Shown piece after piece: positions 1-5,053 of a stretch of DNA of 7,959 bases. The notes beneath the pieces are model-generated. The model saw only the letters and a program-made list of their open reading frames with translations, ran no database searches and was not told the origin of the DNA. This stretch comes from JBHPGW01 sp042569785 (lineage in GTDB: Bacteria; Planctomycetota; Phycisphaerae; Sedimentisphaerales; Anaerobacaceae): positions 1 through 7,959 of the forward strand of contig JBHPGW010000103.1 of NCBI GenBank assembly GCA_042569785.1, given 5' to 3'. Made by a program: the position numbers and the translations under genes. Numbering within the stretch: position 1 is the first letter of the stretch; each line of letters opens with the position of its first letter.

Positions 1-46
1 AACAAGCACAAACTGATTGGATACGATCACAAGGCACACGATCAGC
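1..46. repeat. Left arm of an exact 46-bp inverted repeat (window-edge copy)
   Basis: Read on the opposite strand, these 46 bases match 328-373 without a mismatch; identity stops sharply at base 47 (T pairs against C at 327). In the forward frame of the membrane protein this arm carries a TGA stop at 14-16, whereas the other arm encodes a smooth transmembrane helix. The edge copy is therefore the displaced one. Its position at the very first base suggests a contig end made by a fold-back chimera rather than a biological repeat. Confidence 0.85.
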
Positions 47-772
47 TGGATCGTGTTGACGATTTGTATTTTTGGATTTGCCGAATTGGGGGCAGCGATA
101 AAGAGATGTAAACCGCCTCGGTTGATTGCAAGTGTTGCGGGGGTTATTGCAATCGTATTGGGATTGCTTTGGATTATGATGCTTGTACCCTGGCTTGGGA
201 AATTGTCGGCGTTTAGCCAGAACTCGGTAAGCGTTCCTTTTATCGCAATGGGTATTGTTGGTGTCGTTTTCATGATGCGAAGAATTGTTTATAAATCAAA
301 GGGTTTGTTGGGCGATATAACAGTTTCGCTGATCGTGTGCCTTGTGATCGTATCCAATCAGTTTGTGCTTGTTCGTGTTGTTGGCAACGGGCAGAGGAAT
401 ATTGAGTTTAAGCTTTTGGCGGATTGGTACAGGGACAATGTAGAGCCAGGCCAAAAGCTTGTGACCACAATGCCGGGACTGGTAAGTATATTTGTACCGG
501 AACGTGAAAATCTGCTGGTGCATACGGGAAATATCGATGCTGAGAGTGCGGAGGATTTTGTACGTAAATGTTACGATAACAATATCACTTACATTGCGTG
601 GGATTCCAGGCTTGGTTTGTATCCTAACGATCGTTATTACAAGCTTTGGGGGTTAAAAAATATAGCCCAACTTAGCCAGCCAGCCAGAATTGGGCCATAT
701 GAATTTGTTTCTCAGGTAGTCGCGAACGAAAGAAAGTATGTGAATATCTTCCGATTACGAAATCCGAAATAA
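17..772 (+). CDS. C-terminal part of a GT39-like membrane glycosyltransferase (5' end missing)
   Basis: The frame encodes four hydrophobic helices (about residues 11-28, 36-60, 73-90 and 101-122, counted from the TTG at 17) followed by a soluble tail of about 125 residues (LADWYRDNVEPGQKL, then NITYIAWDSR). Transmembrane bundle plus C-terminal soluble domain, with a 'residues live in a lone household-like W-x-R-D/pGxK' pattern, is the architecture of dolichyl-phosphate-mannose-type GT39 transferases, which move a lipid-linked sugar onto an acceptor outside the membrane. That assignment is by resemblance only; the catalytic N-terminal loop with its acidic residues is not in the window. The TTG at 17 directly follows an in-frame TGA (14-16), and bases 1-46 are an exact inverted copy of 328-373, so the first ten residues are not genuine. 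Trustworthy coding begins at about base 47 (Trp11) and the gene should be treated as 5'-truncated. It converges on the nfu gene with a 3-bp gap. Confidence 0.6.
   Translation: MDTITRHTISWIVLTICIFGFAELGAAIKRCKPPRLIASVAGVIAIVLGLLWIMMLVPWLGKLSAFSQNSVSVPFIAMGIVGVVFMMRRIVYKSKGLLGDITVSLIVCLVIVSNQFVLVRVVGNGQRNIEFKLLADWYRDNVEPGQKLVTTMPGLVSIFVPERENLLVHTGNIDAESAEDFVRKCYDNNITYIAWDSRLGLYPNDRYYKLWGLKNIAQLSQPARIGPYEFVSQVVANERKYVNIFRLRNPK
328..373. repeat. Right arm of the exact 46-bp inverted repeat (native copy)
   Basis: This arm lies inside the membrane protein gene and encodes part of its fourth hydrophobic helix (SLIVCLVIVSNQFVLV region), so it fits its surroundings. The spacer between the arms is 281 bp. 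Confidence 0.85.
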
Positions 773-775
773 AAA

Positions 776-1045
776 TTAATCTACAGCGACTACTTCTTTT
801 ACTTCGGGTATCTTTTCCTTTAGCATTCTTTCGACACCCATTTTGAGTGTCATTGCAGCCCCCGGGCATCCACTACAGGCACCTTGAAGGCGTACTCTGA
901 CTGTATTATCTTCGTCAACACCTAAGAACTCGATATCGCCGCCATGCCCCTGCAGATTGGGTCTGATGGCCTCGATGATATCTTTGACCTTATCTTCAAA
1001 ACTCTCGGCAGCGGTGTTGTCGCCACATCCACATTGATCGCACAT
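776..1045 (-). CDS. NifU C-terminal-domain (Nfu-type) iron-sulfur cluster scaffold protein
   Basis: The 89-residue product is a single Nfu domain: GHGGDIEFLGVDEDNTVRV leads into the cluster-binding CxxC motif (Cys57-SG-Cys60-PGA), followed by MTLKMGVERMLKEKIPEV. Nfu proteins hold a [4Fe-4S] cluster, bridged between two subunits by the CxxC pair, and pass it to target enzymes in the cytoplasm. I chose the ATG at 1045 because an AAGGAG ribosome-binding site (1053-1058) sits 7 nt upstream; a GTG further upstream at 1066 would place that site inside the gene. The N-terminus is unusual in carrying three further cysteines, C2-x-x-C5-G-C7. The length is close to stand-alone Nfu proteins and shorter than NfuA or full NifU, which have extra domains. 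It is transcribed divergently from lepA and converges on the membrane protein gene. I am sure of the domain, less so of its particular client proteins. Confidence 0.92.
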   Translation of the reverse strand: MCDQCGCGDNTAAESFEDKVKDIIEAIRPNLQGHGGDIEFLGVDEDNTVRVRLQGACSGCPGAAMTLKMGVERMLKEKIPEVKEVVAVD

Positions 1046-1052
1046 TTGATAT

Positions 1053-1058
1053 CTCCTT
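1053..1058 (-). promoter_or_regulatory. Shine-Dalgarno site of the nfu gene
   Basis: On the minus strand this reads AAGGAG, 7 nt before the ATG at 1045. It decides the start against the upstream GTG at 1066, and it is the clearest ribosome-binding site in the window. Confidence 0.8.
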
Positions 1059-1077
1059 TTCGTCACAGAACTTAAAT

Positions 1078-1102
1078 ATTATCACATTTTATCAGAATTA
1101 TA
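1078..1102 (-). promoter_or_regulatory. Candidate nfu promoter -10 region
   Basis: On the minus strand there are two -10-like hexamers: a perfect TATAAT at 1097-1102 and a TGT-GATAAT extended -10 at 1078-1083. Neither has a good -35 partner (the best for the first is TGAAAA, 17 nt upstream). Either would give a leader of roughly 25-45 nt containing the AAGGAG site. This AT-rich region may give false matches, so the choice between the two is open. Confidence 0.35.
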
Positions 1103-1175
1103 GCCGCTTGCCAGCTAATTTTCATTTTGCACGCTGTTAATACAATAAATCTGGCTGAATTGTTCATCGCAACGA

Positions 1176-1204
1176 TTGAATTATTCGGCAATAAATGGTA
1201 TACT
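1176..1204 (+). promoter_or_regulatory. Sigma70-type promoter of lepA
   Basis: TTGAAT (1176-1181), a 17-nt spacer and TATACT (1199-1204) with a TGG extended -10 immediately before it. Predicted transcription would begin near 1211, giving a leader of about 24 nt to the ATG at 1235. It also rules out the longer open frame that starts at 1127, because that start would lie upstream of the transcript. Confidence 0.6.
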
Positions 1205-1234
1205 GAGCGATTTAATATTAAGATAACTTTCAAA

Positions 1235-3031
1235 ATGAACAGCAGATATATACGAAATTTTTCGATAGTGGCGCATATCGACCATGGCAAAAGCACTTTA
1301 GCTGACCGGATGCTGGAGATTACCGGTGCGGTTAGTGAGCGTGACGCTAAGGAGCAGCTACTCGATAGCATGGACCTGGAACGCGAACGCGGGATCACTA
1401 TCAAGGCGTCGGCGGTGACTATGCACTATGAGCATGAGGGCAAAGAGTATATGCTCAACCTGATCGATACGCCTGGGCATGTGGATTTTCATTATGAAGT
1501 TTCGCGGGCATTGGCGGCTTGTGAAGGTGCACTTTTGGTGGTGGATGCCAGTCAGGGTGTCGAAGCTCAGACGGTCGCTAACGCATACCTGGCGATTGAA
1601 GCGGGGGCTGAGTTGATGGGTGTGATAAATAAAGTCGATCTGCCGGCGGCTCAGCCTGAAGTTGTCGCAGAAGAGATCGAGCATGTACTCGGTATCAGGG
1701 GGAACGAGTGTTTTCATATCAGTGCCAAGAGCGGGATCGGGGTTGAAGAGTTGCTTAACGCAGTGGTGACTTTGCTGCCTGCGCCGGCGGATCGCAGTGA
1801 TGAGCCTACGGCGGCGTTGATATTTGACAGTCACTGTGATGAATATCGCGGTGTGATATGTTATGTGCGGGTGTTCGCCGGTAAGCTGAAAGTGAAACAG
1901 AAGATCCGGTTTATGGGCAGCGGGAGAAATCATCTTATAACCGAGCTTGGCAAATTTACTCCGCAGATGACGCCGGTCGATGAACTCGGCACCGGCGAGG
2001 TGGGGTATGTCATCGCCAATATTCGCAAGCTGGCCGACGTGAATATCGGCGATACTATCACTGATGAAGCCGAACCCGCCCAGAAAGCTCATGCCGGTTA
2101 TGAGCCGCCGATGCAGATGGTCTTTTCAGATTTTTATCCGGGTAATAATACCGATTATCACAAACTTCGAGCGGCGTTCGATAAGCTGATACTTAACGAC
2201 GCCAGTTTTTCGTTCATACCCCAGAGTTCGCCGGCGCTTGGGTTTGGTTTTCGGTGCGGTTTTCTGGGGCTGTTGCACATGGAGATCGTGCAGGAAAGGC
2301 TCGAACGGGAAAACGATATCGATGTGGTGCAGACGGCGCCGACGGTGAGTTATGAGATTGTACTGACCGGCGGCAAGGTGAAAAAAATCGATTCGCCGAG
2401 CGAGCTGCCTGATGTGAGTCACATAGAAGAATTTCGCGAGCCTTTTGTTCGGCTGGAAATTATTACCCGCAGCGATACGATCGGCGGGATCATGAAACTG
2501 GCCGAATCCAGGCGGTGCAAACTTATTAAGACCGATTACCTTAGCCCGACACGGGTGATGCTGGAATACAAGGCTCCGCTGGCGGAGATCGTTTATGATT
2601 TTTATGATTTACTCAAGGGTATCAGTCACGGGTACGCGACGATGGATTATGATTTTACCGGCTTTGAAAAAAGCGAGTTGGTGAAGATCGACATACTGGT
2701 TAACAAGGTCGCGGTCGATGCGCTTTCGCTGATCGTGCATCGCAGTGTCGCTGAGGGCAGAGGCAGAAAACTTATTATCCGTCTGCGAAGAGCGATCCCG
2801 CGGCATCAATTCGAGATACCTCTGCAGGTCGCGATCGGCGGTAAAATTATCGCCAGAGAAACCATCCGCGCTTTCCGCAAAGATGTTACCGCAAAGCTTT
2901 ACGGCGGTGACGTTACGCGGAAGATGAAACTGCTGAAAAAGCAAAAAGAGGGTAAAAAGCGAATGAAGAGCGTAGGTTCAGTGCAGATCCCGCAGGAAGC
3001 CTTCATGAGCATCCTAAACACCAGCGACTAA
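1235..3031 (+). CDS. lepA: Elongation factor 4 (LepA), ribosome-associated GTPase
   Basis: LepA is a translational GTPase that acts on the ribosome, described as a back-translocase and also implicated in 30S subunit assembly. All GTPase motifs are present: G1 AHIDHGKS (13-20), G2 RGIT (52-55), G3 DTPGH (78-82), G4 NKVD (132-135) and G5 SAK (163-165). The LepA-specific FRCGFLGLLHMEI block is at 339-351, the EF-G-like C-terminal domain follows, and the LepA-only C-terminal domain contains GGKIIARET (535-543) and a basic tail with KKQKEGKKRMKSVGSV. At 598 residues it matches the usual family length. The ATG at 1235 gives the classic MNSRYIRNFSIVAHIDHGKST start; the upstream extension to 1127 has no family counterpart and precedes the promoter. 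There is no clear Shine-Dalgarno site before this ATG. LepA is one of the safest calls here. It appears to be transcribed alone. Confidence 0.98.
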   Translation: MNSRYIRNFSIVAHIDHGKSTLADRMLEITGAVSERDAKEQLLDSMDLERERGITIKASAVTMHYEHEGKEYMLNLIDTPGHVDFHYEVSRALAACEGALLVVDASQGVEAQTVANAYLAIEAGAELMGVINKVDLPAAQPEVVAEEIEHVLGIRGNECFHISAKSGIGVEELLNAVVTLLPAPADRSDEPTAALIFDSHCDEYRGVICYVRVFAGKLKVKQKIRFMGSGRNHLITELGKFTPQMTPVDELGTGEVGYVIANIRKLADVNIGDTITDEAEPAQKAHAGYEPPMQMVFSDFYPGNNTDYHKLRAAFDKLILNDASFSFIPQSSPALGFGFRCGFLGLLHMEIVQERLERENDIDVVQTAPTVSYEIVLTGGKVKKIDSPSELPDVSHIEEFREPFVRLEIITRSDTIGGIMKLAESRRCKLIKTDYLSPTRVMLEYKAPLAEIVYDFYDLLKGISHGYATMDYDFTGFEKSELVKIDILVNKVAVDALSLIVHRSVAEGRGRKLIIRLRRAIPRHQFEIPLQVAIGGKIIARETIRAFRKDVTAKLYGGDVTRKMKLLKKQKEGKKRMKSVGSVQIPQEAFMSILNTSD

Positions 3032-3139
3032 TAATTGTTGATTTTTCAAAAAATCTCTCAGGGTGTCCAATAAAATTGCGGTCAATACCTGAAATGGCGT
3101 TTTAAGGCTGTTATCGGGCTATTTTGGGGTATTTTTTCC

Positions 3140-3169
3140 TTGGTAATTTGGGCAGGTTTATGGTATAAT
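3140..3169 (+). promoter_or_regulatory. Sigma70-type promoter of the secreted subtilisin-like gene
   Basis: A perfect TATAAT (3164-3169) is preceded by TGG (extended -10), and TTGGTA at 3140-3145 lies 18 nt upstream. Transcription would begin near 3176, about 47 nt before the preferred GTG start at 3223. The rest of the 3032-3222 gap holds no convincing terminator; a 7-bp GATTTTT/AAAAATC repeat at 3040-3055 has only a 2-nt loop. Confidence 0.6.
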
Positions 3170-3212
3170 AAAAATTCTAAATTTTCCTGCACTATAGGGT
3201 GATGCTGACAGT

Positions 3213-3218
3213 GGAGGG
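3213..3218 (+). promoter_or_regulatory. Ribosome-binding site that decides the start of the subtilisin-like gene
   Basis: GGAGGG lies 4 nt before GTG at 3223. The earlier in-frame starts (GTG 3199, ATG 3202) have only a weak purine stretch before them. Starting at 3223 leaves a clean signal peptide, whereas the earlier starts would add MLTVEGYV, including an acidic residue, in front of it. Confidence 0.5.
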
Positions 3219-3222
3219 CTAT

Positions 3223-4818
3223 GTGGGACGAGGATTTTTTAAGATAATATTGTGCATGGCGGTGTTGCTGTGTCTGTGCTCGGAGGCGTTCGGACTGGCG
3301 GAATCTACGGGGCCAGGCGGGTCGAATGCGCAGGCTATTGCTACTGCATGTCAAAACGCCGATGGGATTAAGGTCGGTCTGCTCGGCGGGCAAAATGTTC
3401 TTACCTCACACGAAGCGTTCAGTGGGATGACGTTAGTAAATCATGCTGCTCCAGGGCTGACGGTTTTAACCGGATGGCATGATACGATAGCGGCTGGGAT
3501 CATCGCAGCTCAGCCCGGCACATCGCACCCCGATGATATTGGTATAGCTCCAGGCGCGGAAATTCACAGCATGAGAATTTCAAATAACCTCAACGTACTA
3601 ACAGGGCTCGATAGTCTTGTGACTACCTATAACTGCAGGGTAATCGCCTCGGTGTACAGCCTATCGGGTATTGACAATGACGGTGACAGCGATGTGACTT
3701 TAAGATACGACTATCACGCCTATAACAATAACGTTATTTTCGCTAACCCCGCCGGCCAACATCCTGATTTTAACATTCCCGGTGACAGCTATAACGCGAT
3801 AGTAACAGCGGGGATCAAATTGAAAGATGTCAACGATGAATATGACTACCGAATGATCGGAGGAGAAAGTCTTTCGGGCCTGACTTTGGATGGTCGAAGG
3901 AAACCTGATATCGCGGGTCCATCGGCTGCTCAGACCGTGCCTACAACGTGGGACGGCGTGACGGCTTCATGGACAAATACCAACGGCGTCGGTGGTTCAA
4001 GCGGCGCTACAAGCTGGTCGACGCCTCATACCGCAGGTGTGGCGGCTTTGCTTTTGAAATTCGCCGATGGGACTGCTGAGCCTGACGATGGGCGAAATGT
4101 TGTAATAAAATCGGTGATAGTCAATTCGACATTTCCTAACATTGACGATAAAACGGGCAGCTCAACTAATCCGGCGGACTCTGCAAATACATGGCAGGCT
4201 GATAGAGGTTATGGGAGGATCGATGCTTTGAGGGCGTATCAAATACTTAGCGCGAATCGGGTGGCAAGGGATGTGGATATAACGGCGGAGAAAGGGTGGG
4301 CGTATGAAACGGTCGCGGCGACCGAGCCTCATAATTATTTTATCTGGTGCGAGAGAAATCAACGGCTTGTGGTGACGACAACTTGGAGCCGGCGGGTTAA
4401 TAAACAAGGGCCTAATTATAATCCGGAATCGGAACCGAGATTTGACCTTGATATAACGATCGTGGACCCGAATGGACAGACGGTTCCTCTTGTAAATGAT
4501 GCTATAAATAATCTTATAAAAGCTGACATCCTGATCGCTGAAGATGGATACTATCATGTCGAGCTTGTTAACAGCAGTGATAAGACGAATCGAACTTACG
4601 CGATGGCGTTTGAATTGCTCGACCCTATCGCTGGTGACCTTTATCCGGCTGACTACATCGTCGATTATAATGATATTGATATCTTAACCGGGCAGTGGCT
4701 GCTGAGTGGGACAGGTTATGAAGCTGATATTGTAGTCGATGCTAATGTCAACTTCTTCGATTTCGCCGAACTGTCACAACACTGGTTTGAAATTGATCCG
4801 GCTTATTACAACCCTTAG
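3223..4818 (+). CDS. Secreted subtilisin-fold (S8) protein, probable pseudoprotease, with dockerin-like tail
   Basis: From the GTG at 3223 the product has 531 residues. Residues 1-24 form a signal peptide (MGRGFFK, then a hydrophobic run ending near SEAFG). Residues about 47-345 have the S8 layout: IKVGLLGGQN (49-58), HDTIAAGIIAA (86-96) with GIAPGAEIHSMRI after it, VIFANPAGQ (171-179), KPDIAGPSA (227-235) and ATSWSTPHTAGVAALLL (262-278). Against the family pattern, the catalytic Asp position is Gly55, the catalytic His position is Ile89 and the oxyanion Asn is Gln179; only Ser264 remains. It should therefore fold like a subtilisin but not cut peptides by the normal mechanism. A beta-rich, PPC-like region follows (about 350-470) and two degenerate dockerin-like repeats close the protein (about 473-525). 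Binding, scaffolding or regulation are possible roles; none is shown. A longer start at 3199 or 3202 is possible. It stands alone between its own promoter and a separate downstream unit. Confidence 0.85.
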   Translation: MGRGFFKIILCMAVLLCLCSEAFGLAESTGPGGSNAQAIATACQNADGIKVGLLGGQNVLTSHEAFSGMTLVNHAAPGLTVLTGWHDTIAAGIIAAQPGTSHPDDIGIAPGAEIHSMRISNNLNVLTGLDSLVTTYNCRVIASVYSLSGIDNDGDSDVTLRYDYHAYNNNVIFANPAGQHPDFNIPGDSYNAIVTAGIKLKDVNDEYDYRMIGGESLSGLTLDGRRKPDIAGPSAAQTVPTTWDGVTASWTNTNGVGGSSGATSWSTPHTAGVAALLLKFADGTAEPDDGRNVVIKSVIVNSTFPNIDDKTGSSTNPADSANTWQADRGYGRIDALRAYQILSANRVARDVDITAEKGWAYETVAATEPHNYFIWCERNQRLVVTTTWSRRVNKQGPNYNPESEPRFDLDITIVDPNGQTVPLVNDAINNLIKADILIAEDGYYHVELVNSSDKTNRTYAMAFELLDPIAGDLYPADYIVDYNDIDILTGQWLLSGTGYEADIVVDANVNFFDFAELSQHWFEIDPAYYNP

Positions 4819-4865
4819 TGATTATTTTGGGGGGCAGTATGCCTGTGTATTAACCGGATGAACCG

Positions 4866-4899
4866 AAAAAAAACGCTGTTAGCACACAATAACAGCGTT
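4866..4899 (-). terminator. Intrinsic terminator-like hairpin pointing leftward
   Basis: A perfect 10-bp stem, AACGCTGTTA (4872-4881) with TAACAGCGTT (4890-4899), encloses an 8-nt loop. A run of eight A's (4866-4873) overlaps the base of the left arm, so on the minus strand the stem is followed by a U-tract, as in Rho-independent terminators. On the plus strand the stem is followed by AAAGCCG and has no U-tract. No convincing minus-strand gene lies to its right, so it may block antisense transcription into the subtilisin-like gene, or simply be the 3' hairpin of that gene without a U-tract. Confidence 0.65.
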
Positions 4900-4968
4900 A
4901 AAGCCGTAAAAAAGCCTGCTTTTCTCATTTCTAAGCCCTTTCATATAGCAAAAATGGTAATTTGTTTT

Positions 4969-5007
4969 GCTGGAATAATGTAGAGTACTGTGGTATATTA
5001 TTCCAGC
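4969..5007 (+). promoter_or_regulatory. Inverted repeat overlapping the promoter of the membrane/TPR gene
   Basis: GCTGGAATAATGTA (4969-4982) and TATATTATTCCAGC (4994-5007) form a 14-position inverted repeat with one non-complementary position that could pair as G-U in RNA, around an 11-nt centre. The best promoter candidate overlaps it: TGGAAT (4971-4976) as a weak -35, a 17-nt spacer and TATATT (4994-4999) with a TGG extended -10. The arms start 25 nt apart, so they could be an operator for a dimeric regulator. If transcription starts further upstream it would instead be an RNA hairpin in the leader. A second TATATT at 5032-5037 is an alternative -10 without a -35. No U-tract follows the stem on either strand. 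Confidence 0.5.
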
Positions 5008-5053
5008 GGGAAAGATCAGGTTTGCGGAGAATATATTAAATATAGAGCTTAGT

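Noticed and set aside
1046..1066. GTG start seven codons upstream for the nfu gene
   Set aside because: It would place the AAGGAG ribosome-binding site inside the coding region. The ATG at 1045 is correctly spaced from that site.
1127..1234. Extension of lepA by 36 codons upstream of 1235
   Set aside because: It has no counterpart in LepA, and it lies mostly upstream of the predicted transcription start at about 1211.
1358..2092. 244-codon open frame on the minus strand inside lepA
   Set aside because: It lies wholly antisense to a strongly conserved gene, is rich in His and Arg as such shadows are, and has no recognisable domain.
2126..2944. Further minus-strand frames (2126-2422, 2609-2944) and a plus-strand frame (2745-2927) within lepA
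   Set aside because: They are shadow frames of lepA without domain content or start signals.
3040..3055. GATTTTT/AAAAATC inverted repeat after lepA as a terminator
   Set aside because: The stem is only A/T-rich, the loop is 2 nt, and no T-run follows, so a stable terminator is unlikely.
4162..4557. 131-codon minus-strand frame inside the pseudoprotease gene
   Set aside because: It is antisense to the confirmed coding frame, of odd composition, with no ribosome-binding site or domain.
3300..4818. Reading the subtilisin-like gene as a decaying pseudogene
   Set aside because: The frame is intact from signal peptide to tail, and non-catalytic fold residues are conserved. The lost positions are specific to catalysis, which fits a maintained pseudoprotease better.
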